Assembly: GCA_946481615.1 (NCBI GenBank)
Contig: CAMLOR010000103.1
Location: 1-10,445, forward strand
Source: an uncultured Aquimonas sp.
GTDB lineage: Bacteria; Pseudomonadota; Gammaproteobacteria; Xanthomonadales; Xanthomonadaceae
DNA: 10,445 nt
Direction: 5' to 3'
Under the pieces are notes generated by a model. That model worked only from the letters and a program-made list of their open reading frames with translations. It made no database searches and was not told where the DNA came from. The stretch's first letter is position 1; each line of letters begins with the position of its first letter. A program made the position numbers and the translations under genes. Positions 1 to 6,612 of the stretch are shown one piece after another.

Positions 1-595
1 CCGGATCGCGCTCGGCGATCTCGATCAGCGTGACGCCGTGCGCGGCGATTTCCTTGGCCACCTGCTGCGCCGTGCGCGGCGCGCCCGCGGTGCCCGTGCC
101 CTCGGCGTGCAGATAGACGGCGTCGGTGTATTCGTGATTGATGGCCAGCACGCCGCGCTGCGGGCGGCCGGGCCGGGCGCCGAAGCTGAAGTAGTGCATG
201 CCGTCGTGGTGCATGCCGATCTGCGCGGCCTGCTCTTCGGCGGTGTTGAGGCCACCGTCGCGGTAGGCCGGTCCGTCCGTCATCAGCGGCTGGCCCCAGG
301 GCAGGAACGGCCGCGCGGTGTAGCCCGGCGGCACGGTCACGGTGTCGGCGCGCGTCACGGCCACCGGCGCGAAGCCCGGGCGCGGCGGCAGATGGGCGGG
401 CAGGAACTTGTCGGGCGCCACGTCGTGCAGGCGGCGCGTGGCCGCGCCGGCACCCGTCGCCAGCGGCGCCACCAGCACCGCGGCACCGAGCGCCGCGCCC
501 TGCCGGAGCACGCGCCGGCGTTCCAGGTTCACCGCCAGCACATCGGCGAATTCGCGATTGGCGCTGCGGTTGCTGTCTTCGGCATGGTCGGTCAC
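1..595 (-). CDS. PhoX-family alkaline phosphatase, N-terminal part (cut by window edge)
   Basis: The first 198 codons are present; the rest lies beyond base 1. The translated start is VTDHAEDSNRSANREF. Residues 26-31 (RRRVLR) followed by an Ala/Gly/Val-rich stretch (about 33-52) form a twin-arginine export signal, so the protein should be folded before export to the periplasm. GMHHDGMHYF (127-136) and AINHEYTD (151-158) match the pattern of PhoX (DUF839) phosphatases, metal-dependent enzymes that release phosphate from organic phosphoesters. The GTG start is chosen because AGGAGA lies 5 nt upstream (601-606), and the only nearby ATG (583-585 on the complement) is out of frame. It is divergent from the acyl-CoA reductase gene across a 146-bp gap. 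The family call is from motif recognition; substrate and phosphate regulation cannot be judged here. Confidence 0.82.
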   Translation of the reverse strand, partial: MTDHAEDSNRSANREFADVLAVNLERRRVLRQGAALGAAVLVAPLATGAGAATRRLHDVAPDKFLPAHLPPRPGFAPVAVTRADTVTVPPGYTARPFLPWGQPLMTDGPAYRDGGLNTAEEQAAQIGMHHDGMHYFSFGARPGRPQRGVLAINHEYTDAVYLHAEGTGTAGAPRTAQQVAKEIAAHGVTLIEIAERDP

Positions 596-741
596 GGCGC
601 TCTCCTGGTGGCAAGGTCAGCAGGGAAGGTAGGCAGCGCGTGAGACAACCGGGCGAAACTAATCTTGCATCCACGTGACGACGCCTAGGCAGCCGCCCCG
701 GGCGCGGCTATCTTTGGCGGGCATCCCGGGGGAGAGAGGCA
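596..741. other. Divergent intergenic region between the phosphatase and acyl-CoA reductase genes
   Basis: This 146-bp gap must hold the promoters of both flanking genes. The right half contains a candidate sigma-70 promoter for the reductase gene and the palindrome GCCTAGGC (683-690). The left end carries the AGGAGA ribosome-binding site of the phosphatase gene. No small ORF with a convincing start and family pattern was seen. Confidence 0.6.
686..714 (+). promoter_or_regulatory. Candidate sigma-70 promoter of the fatty acyl-CoA reductase gene
   Basis: TAGGCA (686-691, 4 of 6 matches to TTGACA) is followed after 17 bp by TATCTT (709-714, 4 of 6 matches to TATAAT). Transcription would begin near 721 and leave a leader of about 20 nt that carries the GGAGAGAGG ribosome-binding site. 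The -35 element overlaps the palindrome GCCTAGGC, so a repressor bound there could block RNA polymerase. This rests on visual matching only. Confidence 0.35.
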
Positions 742-2733
742 ATGACTTACTTCGTCACCGGCGCCACCGGTTTCATCGGTCGCCATCTGGTCGGCAACCT
801 GCTGCAGCGCAAGGGCACGATCCACGTGCTGGTGCGCAAGGGCTCGCAGAAGAAGCTCGACGATCTGATCGAAACCATGGGCTGGGACGCCGCGCGCATC
901 GAAGCGGTGGCGGGCGATCTCTCCAAGCCGAACCTCGGGCTGAGCGCCACCGCGGTGAAGGCGCTCGCCGGCAAGGTGAAGCACTTCTTCCATCTGGCCG
1001 CGATCTACGATCTCGCCGCCGACGCCGAATCGCAGCACGTCGCCAACGTCGAAGGCACGCGCCATGCCGTGCAGCTGGCCGAGGCCATCAAGGCCGGCTG
1101 CTTCCATCACACCAGTTCCATCGCGGTCGCGGGCCTCTACGCCGGCGTGTTCCGCGAAGACATGTTCGACGAGGCCGAAGACCTCGACAATCCTTACTTC
1201 AAGACCAAGCACGATTCCGAAGCCGTGGTGCGCAAGGAGTGCGACAAGATCCCGTACCGGATCTACCGCCCCGGCGTCGTCATCGGCCACTCGAAAACGG
1301 GCGCCATCGACAAGATCGACGGCCCGTACTACTTCTTCGGCCTGATCAAGAAGCTGCGCGAAATGCTGCCGCCGTGGATGCCGACCATCGGCATCGAGGG
1401 CGGGCGCATCAACATGGTGCCGGTCGATTTCGTGGCCGATGCCATGGACCACATCGCGCACAAGGCGGGCCTGGACGGCGGCGTGTTCCATCTCACCGAT
1501 CCTGCGCCGCGCCGCATCGGCGAAGTGCTGAATCTCTTCGCCCGCGCCGGCCACGCACCGCAGATGACCATGCGCCTGGACGCGCGCATGTTCGCCTTCA
1601 TCCCGGCGCCCATCCGTATGGCGATGGCGAACCTGCCGCCTGTCAAGCGCTTCACCGGGATGATGCTGAAGGACCTGGGCATCCCGCGCGAAGTGGTCAA
1701 GCTCATCACCTATCCGACGCGCTTCGACAGCCGCGAGACCGAGCGCGCGCTCAAGGGCAGCAAGATCCGCGTGCCGGATCTCGAGGACTACGCCTGGAAG
1801 CTGTGGGACTACTGGGAACGCCACCTCGATCCGGACCTGTTCGTCGATCGCACGCTGAAGGGCAAAGTCGCGGGCAAGGTGGTCGTGATCACCGGCGGTT
1901 CGGCCGGCATCGGGCGGGCGGCCGCGGAGAAAGTCGCGGCGGCCGGCGCGAAGACCATCATCGTGGCGCGCGGCGAGGAAGAACTGTTCGCCACGCGCGA
2001 TGCCATCAAGGCCGCGGGCGGCGAATGCCATGCCTACACGGCCGATCTGGCCGACATGAAATCCTGCGACGAGCTGGTCGCGAAGATCACCGCCGCGCAT
2101 GGCGGCTGCGACGTCCTGGTCAACAACGCCGGCCGTTCCATCCGCCGTTCGATCGAGCTGTCCTACGACCGCTTCCACGATTTCGAGCGCACGATGCAGC
2201 TCAACTACTTCGGCAGCCTGCGCCTCATCATGGGCTTCATGCCGCAGATGACGGAAAAGCGCCGCGGCCACATCATCAACATCAGCTCGATCGGCGTGCT
2301 GGCCAATTCGCCGCGCTTCTCGGCCTACGTCGCCTCCAAGGCCGCCCTCGATGCCTTCTCGCGCTGCGCGCAGGGCGAATTGAGCGGCAAGGGCATCGCC
2401 TTCACAACGATCAACATGCCGCTGGTGAAGACGGCGATGATCGCGCCGACCAAGATGTACGAAAGCGTGCCCACGCTTTCGCCGGACGAAGCCGCCGACC
2501 TCGTCGTCAAGGCCATCGTCGAGAAGCCGAGCCGCATCGCCACGCGACTGGGCATCTTCGCGGCGCTGCTCAACGCGCTGGCGCCGAAGGCCTACGAGGT
2601 GGTGATGAACACGGCCTTCGAACTGTTCCCGGATTCGGCTGCCGCCAAGGGCATGAAGGGCCGGCACGAGGACAAGGGGCCGACCAATGAGCAGATCGCG
2701 TTCGCGGCGCTGATGCGCGGCGTGCACTGGTAG
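742..2733 (+). CDS. Two-domain fatty acyl-CoA reductase (alcohol-forming, SDR-SDR fusion)
   Basis: This 663-residue protein fuses two short-chain dehydrogenase/reductase domains. The N-terminal extended SDR has the nucleotide-binding motif TGATGFIG (6-13), TSS (124-126) and YFKTK (Y152, K156). The C-terminal classical SDR has TGGSAGIG (384-391), NNAG (461-464), ISSIG (514-518) and YVASK (Y529, K533), so both halves keep their catalytic residues. Stretches such as GPYYFFGLIKKLRE, PTIGIEGGRINMVPVDFV and RSIELSYDRFHDFERTMQL match, from memory, the Marinobacter aquaeolei reductase Maqu_2507, which is about the same length. That enzyme uses NADPH to reduce fatty acyl-CoA through the aldehyde to the fatty alcohol, a wax ester precursor. 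GGAGAGAGG just before the ATG supports the start. It could be a plain multidomain SDR of other specificity, but end-to-end similarity argues against that. Confidence 0.9.
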   Translation: MTYFVTGATGFIGRHLVGNLLQRKGTIHVLVRKGSQKKLDDLIETMGWDAARIEAVAGDLSKPNLGLSATAVKALAGKVKHFFHLAAIYDLAADAESQHVANVEGTRHAVQLAEAIKAGCFHHTSSIAVAGLYAGVFREDMFDEAEDLDNPYFKTKHDSEAVVRKECDKIPYRIYRPGVVIGHSKTGAIDKIDGPYYFFGLIKKLREMLPPWMPTIGIEGGRINMVPVDFVADAMDHIAHKAGLDGGVFHLTDPAPRRIGEVLNLFARAGHAPQMTMRLDARMFAFIPAPIRMAMANLPPVKRFTGMMLKDLGIPREVVKLITYPTRFDSRETERALKGSKIRVPDLEDYAWKLWDYWERHLDPDLFVDRTLKGKVAGKVVVITGGSAGIGRAAAEKVAAAGAKTIIVARGEEELFATRDAIKAAGGECHAYTADLADMKSCDELVAKITAAHGGCDVLVNNAGRSIRRSIELSYDRFHDFERTMQLNYFGSLRLIMGFMPQMTEKRRGHIINISSIGVLANSPRFSAYVASKAALDAFSRCAQGELSGKGIAFTTINMPLVKTAMIAPTKMYESVPTLSPDEAADLVVKAIVEKPSRIATRLGIFAALLNALAPKAYEVVMNTAFELFPDSAAAKGMKGRHEDKGPTNEQIAFAALMRGVHW

Positions 2734-2768
2734 CGTTTTTCGGGAGTTCCGGCGAGCCTCGCACCTGG

Positions 2769-2788
2769 GTCCCCGCCTGCGCGGGGAC
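2769..2788. repeat. Hairpin in convergent gap, probable dispersed extragenic repeat
   Basis: GTCCCCGC (2769-2776) and GCGGGGAC (2781-2788) form a perfect 8-bp stem with a 4-nt loop, CTGC. It starts 8 nt beyond the stop codon of the minus-strand Mrr-like gene and 35 nt beyond the stop of the reductase gene. Sequences of this type (CCTGGGTCCCCGC...GCGGGGACGACGG) recur between genes in many high-GC proteobacterial genomes. There is no proper T-tract on either side of the stem, so a Rho-independent terminator is not clear; it may stabilise 3' ends or separate the two converging transcripts. Confidence 0.55.
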
Positions 2789-2796
2789 GACGGCAC

Positions 2797-3777
2797 TCAG
2801 CGGCACTGCCGCCAGCGCACCTGGCCGGTCGGGGCATCGCTGCCGTCCTCGGCCGGGGTTTCGATCTGCATGCGGATGTAGCGCAGCTCTTCGAACTGCA
2901 GGATGCGCTCGCACATCTCCTGCGGCAGTTCGCGCGTGAGTTCCACGCCCGGATGCAGCGTCACCACCAGCGTGGAGCGCGTCGACCAGTGCGCGTTGTA
3001 CACGGCGGGTATCGAACGCACTTCCAGCACCGCCGTGGCGCGGCGCGCCTCGGCCTGTTCCGCGGTGAGGTCGGGCGGCAGCGGCAGCGTCTCGTCGGCG
3101 CGCGCGGCGGTCGCGGCGGGTTCGGTGCGCGTCACTTCCGCGTCCCTGCCGGCAGCGGCCATGTCGACCGCGCTGCGTTGCAGGGAAGGGATCACCAGCA
3201 TCGACCCGATGCCGCCGGCGAGCGCCACGGCGATCGAATACATCGCGAGCCGGTTGCGCTCCGAGCGTGCCTCGGCCTGCACTTCCTCGCGCACCTCGTG
3301 CGGCACCCAGGGCCGCGCCTGGCGCCAGAGTTCCTCGCCGGCCAGGATCTCGATGCGGCGATTGGCGGCCAGCCGCCGCGCACCGGGCTCCACTTCGCCG
3401 CAGGTGGCGAACACCGCGCCCTCGGCGCCCTGCATCTGCATCACGGTGGCGAGGTCGCGGATCTCCTTCTCGGTGATCTCGTGCGAGGAACCGTTCTTGC
3501 AGTCGATGAGATATTTCGACTTGCCGCGCTCCATCAGCAGATCGAAACCGCCGTCGCCCGGACGACGCTCGCCGCCGGCGCGCTTGAAGCCGCGTTCGAT
3601 CAGGATGTCTTCGATGAGGTGGGCGTAGTCGCGCCACTTGAAGGAACACAGCGCTTCGGTGCCGGCGCGCGCCTCGGCGCGGCTGCGTTGCCATACGCCG
3701 AGGAAACTGGAAGCCAGGAACCCTGCGACCAGTGCGACCAGGACGGCGATCAGATAGTGCTGCGGCGTCAGCGCCAT
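2797..3777 (-). CDS. Membrane-anchored Mrr-like restriction endonuclease-fold protein
   Basis: The product has 326 residues. A hydrophobic segment at about 8-28 is followed by positive residues (WQRSRAEAR), then a soluble domain (about 45-152), a second hydrophobic segment (about 179-198) and a C-terminal domain of about 125 residues. The soluble domain shows the Mrr_cat pattern: GFKRAGGERRPGDGGFDLL (63-81, with D79), IDCKN (91-95, D92-x-K94 as the catalytic D/E-x-K), a predicted helix EITEKEIRDL, and GAVFATCGEVEPGARRLA. By the positive-inside rule the nuclease domain faces the cytoplasm and the C-terminal domain the periplasm. The ATG at 3777 follows GGGGGAA closely; an upstream in-frame GTG (3789) has no clear ribosome-binding site. 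Nuclease activity and a restriction role are unproven, and no methylase gene is adjacent. Confidence 0.75.
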   Translation of the reverse strand: MALTPQHYLIAVLVALVAGFLASSFLGVWQRSRAEARAGTEALCSFKWRDYAHLIEDILIERGFKRAGGERRPGDGGFDLLMERGKSKYLIDCKNGSSHEITEKEIRDLATVMQMQGAEGAVFATCGEVEPGARRLAANRRIEILAGEELWRQARPWVPHEVREEVQAEARSERNRLAMYSIAVALAGGIGSMLVIPSLQRSAVDMAAAGRDAEVTRTEPAATAARADETLPLPPDLTAEQAEARRATAVLEVRSIPAVYNAHWSTRSTLVVTLHPGVELTRELPQEMCERILQFEELRYIRMQIETPAEDGSDAPTGQVRWRQCR

Positions 3778-3804
3778 GCGTTCCCCCACGCTTGCGAGGG
3801 ACCG

Positions 3805-3810
3805 ATTGTA
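3805..3810 (-). promoter_or_regulatory. Candidate -10 element for the Mrr-like gene
   Basis: On the minus strand this reads TACAAT, 5 of 6 matches to the -10 consensus, in otherwise very GC-rich DNA. Transcription would start around 3798, giving a leader of about 20 nt before the ATG at 3777. The -35 region is poor: TTCCAA at a 16-bp spacing is the best seen. Confidence 0.35.
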
Positions 3811-3835
3811 GACCGGCGCGCGTGGCTTGGAAGAA

Positions 3836-3894
3836 GCCCGCCAGCCGAAAGCGGAAGGGGAGGGAGCTATCCGCGATCTTGCTGGCTGGCGGGC
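3836..3894 (-). terminator. Nested inverted repeat downstream of the phasin gene, possible terminator
   Basis: GCCCGCCAGCC (3836-3846) and GGCTGGCGGGC (3884-3894) are perfect 11-bp inverted arms separated by 37 nt. Inside them a second pair, GCGGA (3851-3855) and TCCGC (3870-3874), can pair as well. On the minus strand the structure begins 10 nt after the phasin stop codon and is followed by CTTCTTCC, a weak pyrimidine run. It could end phasin transcription and isolate the Mrr-like gene, whose candidate promoter lies just beyond it. The long loop and poor T-tract make intrinsic termination uncertain. Confidence 0.4.
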
Positions 3895-3903
3895 GTCAAG
3901 CGC

Positions 3904-4452
3904 TTACTCGGTGAGATCCTTGATGCGGCGGCCCTTGGCGGGCGCGGCCTTGGCCGGTGCTTTCGCGGCCGGTTTCTTCGCAGCGGGACGCACGGCGGGC
4001 TTGTCCGTGGCGGGCGCCGCGCGATTGCCGCGCAGGTTGCGCAGTTCGGCGTTGAGCGCGTCCACGCGCGCGGAAAGCTCGCGCAGATCGTCGCGGCCCG
4101 GCACGCCCAGGCGCGTCAGCGCGCGCTGCACGCGGTCTTCGAACACCTTCTCGAGGCGGTCCCAGGTATCGGCGGCACGTTCCTTCACGGCACCCACGCG
4201 GTTCTCCACGGCATCGCGCACCGCATCCACCTTGCCTGTGGCCATGCGACGCGTCTTCGATTCGAGGGTCGAGCCTTCGCGCACCAGCGTCTCGAAAAGC
4301 TTGGTCCCTTCTTCCTGCGCGCGCCCGAAGGCGCCCATGCCGGCGAGCCAGATCTGCTGCGCGCTTTCCATGATGGAGCGCGGCAGGCCTTCGGCGGATT
4401 TCGGTGCGGGGCCCGGCTTGCCCTTCGACGCGCCGGCCTTGAACTTCGCCAT
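3904..4452 (-). CDS. Phasin (polyhydroxyalkanoate granule-associated protein)
   Basis: The 182-residue product matches the phasin family that coats PHA granules. SAQQIWLAGMGAFGRAQEEG (30-49) followed by KLFETLVREG (51-60) is the typical family core. Residues about 60-140 look largely helical and amphipathic, with a possible coiled coil at 124-142 (LRELSARVDALNAELRNLRG). The tail (about 143-176) is rich in Lys, Ala and Pro with AAKKPAAKAPAKAAPAK, like the histone-like DNA-binding tails of PhaF-type phasins that tie granules to the nucleoid. GGAGGG lies 8-9 nt before the ATG. It lies 77 bp downstream of the patatin-like gene on the same strand but probably has its own promoter, because a palindrome and an AT-rich patch precede it. 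No PHA synthase gene is in the window, so the granule content could be PHA or another neutral lipid. Confidence 0.85.
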   Translation of the reverse strand: MAKFKAGASKGKPGPAPKSAEGLPRSIMESAQQIWLAGMGAFGRAQEEGTKLFETLVREGSTLESKTRRMATGKVDAVRDAVENRVGAVKERAADTWDRLEKVFEDRVQRALTRLGVPGRDDLRELSARVDALNAELRNLRGNRAAPATDKPAVRPAAKKPAAKAPAKAAPAKGRRIKDLTE

Positions 4453-4479
4453 GATGCTTCCCTCCAGATGATCGCCAAT

Positions 4480-4496
4480 CTAGGCGGCGTGCCTAG
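4480..4496. promoter_or_regulatory. Palindrome CTAGGC-N5-GCCTAG upstream of the phasin gene, candidate operator
   Basis: Two perfect 6-bp arms, CTAGGC (4480-4485) and GCCTAG (4491-4496), flank GGCGT. The site ends 28 bp upstream of the phasin start codon. On the minus strand TATTCT (4495-4500) is a possible -10 element that overlaps the distal arm. CTAG is rare in proteobacterial genomes, which makes a chance palindrome with two copies less likely. A repressor site is inferred; the protein is unknown. Confidence 0.4.
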
Positions 4497-4529
4497 AATA
4501 ATCACACTACGGTGCGGAAAGCGAAGTGG

Positions 4530-5777
4530 TCAGCGGCGTGTGCGGCGCGGGCGCGATTTCGCCACCAGGGCCTCGACGTCGTCGAGCGCGCGCGCCAGTT
4601 TCGCGGTGGTCTCGGTGCGATGGCGGCGGCGGACCGCCAGGCCGTCGAACAGCGAAGCCTTCTCGTCGTCCAGCACCTCGTCGCGCAGGCGCAGCCCGTG
4701 CCGCCGCAGCAGCGGCGCCAGCACCTCGCGGCGGCCGCGCAGATCGGCCAGCGTGGCCTGGAAGGCGTGTTCGCAGACGCGCTGGCGCGAGGAATAGCTG
4801 AAGACGTTGGTGAAGAACATCTGCGCGTCGTCGGCGTTGGGCTCGAACACGAGCTGGTCGACGTGGTCGTATTGCTGCGCGTACTTGGCCATGCCGACCT
4901 GCACGCGCGATTGCAGCAGTGTGCGGAAGGTCTGCGACAGCACGATCGGCAATCCGCCGGTGACGAGGCTCTCGGGCTGCGGCTTGCCTTCGGCGCGCGC
5001 GCGGCTGGCGTCGAACGGCACCAGCGGATTGAGGCCCAGCAGCAGGTCGATGTCCTGCTCCAGCGCCACGCTCGCATGCATGGTGCGGCGCAGGGCGCCG
5101 TCGACGAAGTGGCGGTCGCGCACTTCCACCGGCGGATACAGGCCGGGCAGGGCGGAGCTGGCCTGCACGGCGCGCGAGATCGGCACGTCGTCCCAGCCTT
5201 CGCTGCCGAAGCGCACGGCCTCGCCGTTGTCGAGATCCACCGCGATCACGAACAGGCGCCGGCCGAGCTCGCGGAAATCGTTGCTGCGCCCACGCCGCGT
5301 GAAGGCTTCGCGCAGGAAGCGCTCGACCTCCGAGTTGTCGAACAAACCGTTCGGCACGAGGCCCCCGAGGCGCCCGAAGGTCTCGCTGAAGCTGACCTCG
5401 AACGGGCGCGACAGCACGTCCTTCCAACCCTGGAAGATCAGCCGCGGCACCGCGGCCGCGCGTTTCAGATACTCGTAGATCGCCGGGCGCAGGAAGGCAT
5501 CGGGGCGGAACTTCACGTCGTCCGGCGTGCCGGTGATGAAGATGCGGCACATGTCGGCCGGCGTCATGCGGTTCGCGAGCCCGGCCGCGAGGAAGGCGCC
5601 CGAACTCACGCCCACGTAGACCGTGAGATCGGTGAGATCCAGGCCCTCGATGGCCTGATCGAGCGCGCCGAGCGCGCCCAGTTCGTACATGCCGCCGATC
5701 GGGCCGCCGCCGGCGATGGCGAGGCCGACGCGGGCGCGCGAACGGCGGCGCTGGGTGGCAGGCTGGAAGACGAGCAT
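4530..5777 (-). CDS. Patatin-like phospholipase/lipid acyl hydrolase
   Basis: The 415-residue protein carries the patatin Ser-Asp dyad. GGGPIGG (23-29) supplies the oxyanion hole, GVSSG (56-60) the nucleophile Ser58, and VDGA (225-228) the catalytic Asp226. The region RAVQASSALPGLYPPVEV before the DGA motif is also typical. The patatin domain spans about 15-265; the last 150 residues are charged, largely helical, and end in a basic tail. No signal peptide or membrane segment is evident, so it probably acts in the cytoplasm or at its membrane face. Members cleave acyl chains from phospholipids or other acyl esters, and some act on PHA; the substrate here is unknown. The ATG has no Shine-Dalgarno sequence. 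It lies upstream of the phasin gene and is divergent from the FFLEELY gene. Confidence 0.87.
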   Translation of the reverse strand: MLVFQPATQRRRSRARVGLAIAGGGPIGGMYELGALGALDQAIEGLDLTDLTVYVGVSSGAFLAAGLANRMTPADMCRIFITGTPDDVKFRPDAFLRPAIYEYLKRAAAVPRLIFQGWKDVLSRPFEVSFSETFGRLGGLVPNGLFDNSEVERFLREAFTRRGRSNDFRELGRRLFVIAVDLDNGEAVRFGSEGWDDVPISRAVQASSALPGLYPPVEVRDRHFVDGALRRTMHASVALEQDIDLLLGLNPLVPFDASRARAEGKPQPESLVTGGLPIVLSQTFRTLLQSRVQVGMAKYAQQYDHVDQLVFEPNADDAQMFFTNVFSYSSRQRVCEHAFQATLADLRGRREVLAPLLRRHGLRLRDEVLDDEKASLFDGLAVRRRHRTETTAKLARALDDVEALVAKSRPRRTRR

Positions 5778-5877
5778 GGAGCCGGATTGTAGCGGCCGCT
5801 GTTAGAGCTATTGCGTAGCAAATGGTGACGGCCATCGTACGATTGCATTTTCGCCGCCGGACCCGTATCTCGCCGGG
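5778..5877. promoter_or_regulatory. Divergent promoter region, with TACAAT for the patatin-like gene
   Basis: This 100-bp gap separates two divergent genes and is AT-rich relative to the window. On the minus strand TACAAT (5786-5791) ends 8 nt before the patatin start codon, so transcription would begin at or next to the ATG, giving a nearly leaderless message. This agrees with the absence of a ribosome-binding site there. On the plus strand TACGAT (5838-5843) is a weaker -10 candidate for the FFLEELY gene. No good -35 hexamer was seen for either. Confidence 0.4.
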
Positions 5878-6612
5878 ATGAAGGACGCCGTCTCGCTCGC
5901 CCTCGACCGCCGCCTGGCGCGCGTGCTCGAAGCCAACCGCCGCGGCCGAGACGAGCAGGCCGAGCCGCGCAATCGTTCGCCCTGGCTGCCGGTGCTGCAG
6001 CGCTGGCAGGCGGCGCGCCTCGAGAAGTCCTTCGTCGATTTCCTCGCCGAGCCGCGCACCGAGCCGGCCGCGCGCTTCTTCCTCGACGATCTCTACGGCG
6101 ACTACGACGTCAGCCGACGCGATCACGACGTCGAGCGCGTGCTGCCGCTGATGCGCAAGCTGCTGCCCGCGCACCTGATCGAAACCGCGGCCGACGCCAT
6201 CGAACTGGCCTGGCTCAGCCATGCCTTCGATCTGCGCATGGCCGAACAACTCGAACGGCTTTCGCCGCGTGTCAGGAAGCTCGACGAGGCGCTCTACGCG
6301 CAGGCCTACCGTGCGGTCGGCAAGCCGCGCCTGCGCGCGCACCAGATCGCGCTGATCCTGCGCGTGGGCAAGACCCTCGACGAGGCCGTGCACAAACCGT
6401 GGATCCCGCGCCTGCTGCGTGCCTCGCGCCTGCCCGCGAAACTGGCGGGGCTGGGCACGCTGCAGACCTTCCTCGAACGCGGCTTCGCGGCCTTCAAGGA
6501 ACTGCGCGGCGCGGACGACTTCCTCGACGCCATCGCCGAACGCGAACTGCGTGCCTCGCGGCGCCTGATGCGCGGGCAGGACGATCCCTTCGACTTCGGG
6601 AAAGCGCCATGA
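5878..6612 (+). CDS. FFLEELY-motif protein (function unknown)
   Basis: The 244-residue product has the sequence FFLDDLYGDYDV (67-78), a conservative variant of the FFLEELYG signature that names this family. The flanking pattern also fits: WLPVLQRWQAARLEKSF (36-52) before it, and RDHDVERVLPLMRKLLP after it. It is predicted to be largely helical, with no signal peptide or membrane segment, so it is likely cytoplasmic. No biochemical role is known to me. The ATG lacks a good ribosome-binding site (CTCGCCGGG precedes it), and no other in-frame start exists between it and the patatin gene. Its stop codon overlaps the ATG of the VOC gene in ATGA, so the two are translationally coupled. The divergent patatin-like gene suggests, but does not show, a link to lipid metabolism. 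Confidence 0.8.
   Translation: MKDAVSLALDRRLARVLEANRRGRDEQAEPRNRSPWLPVLQRWQAARLEKSFVDFLAEPRTEPAARFFLDDLYGDYDVSRRDHDVERVLPLMRKLLPAHLIETAADAIELAWLSHAFDLRMAEQLERLSPRVRKLDEALYAQAYRAVGKPRLRAHQIALILRVGKTLDEAVHKPWIPRLLRASRLPAKLAGLGTLQTFLERGFAAFKELRGADDFLDAIAERELRASRRLMRGQDDPFDFGKAP

Noticed and set aside
685..2796. 703-codon minus-strand open frame opposite the fatty acyl-CoA reductase gene
   Set aside because: Its translation is rich in Arg, His, Asp and Ala without family motifs, as expected for the antisense of a high-GC gene. The plus-strand frame has two intact SDR domains.
2953..4797. 614-codon plus-strand open frame opposite the Mrr-like and phasin genes
   Set aside because: No ribosome-binding site or domain pattern; it crosses an intergenic region and two well-supported minus-strand genes.
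2797..5777. Defence island built on the Mrr-like gene
   Set aside because: Its neighbours are a phasin, a lipid hydrolase and a metabolic reductase. No methylase, toxin, helicase or integrase was seen nearby.
4507..6393. 628-codon minus-strand open frame across the patatin and FFLEELY genes
   Set aside because: It spans two real divergent genes and the promoter gap between them, and its product is Arg/Ala/Pro-rich with no motif. It is a shadow.
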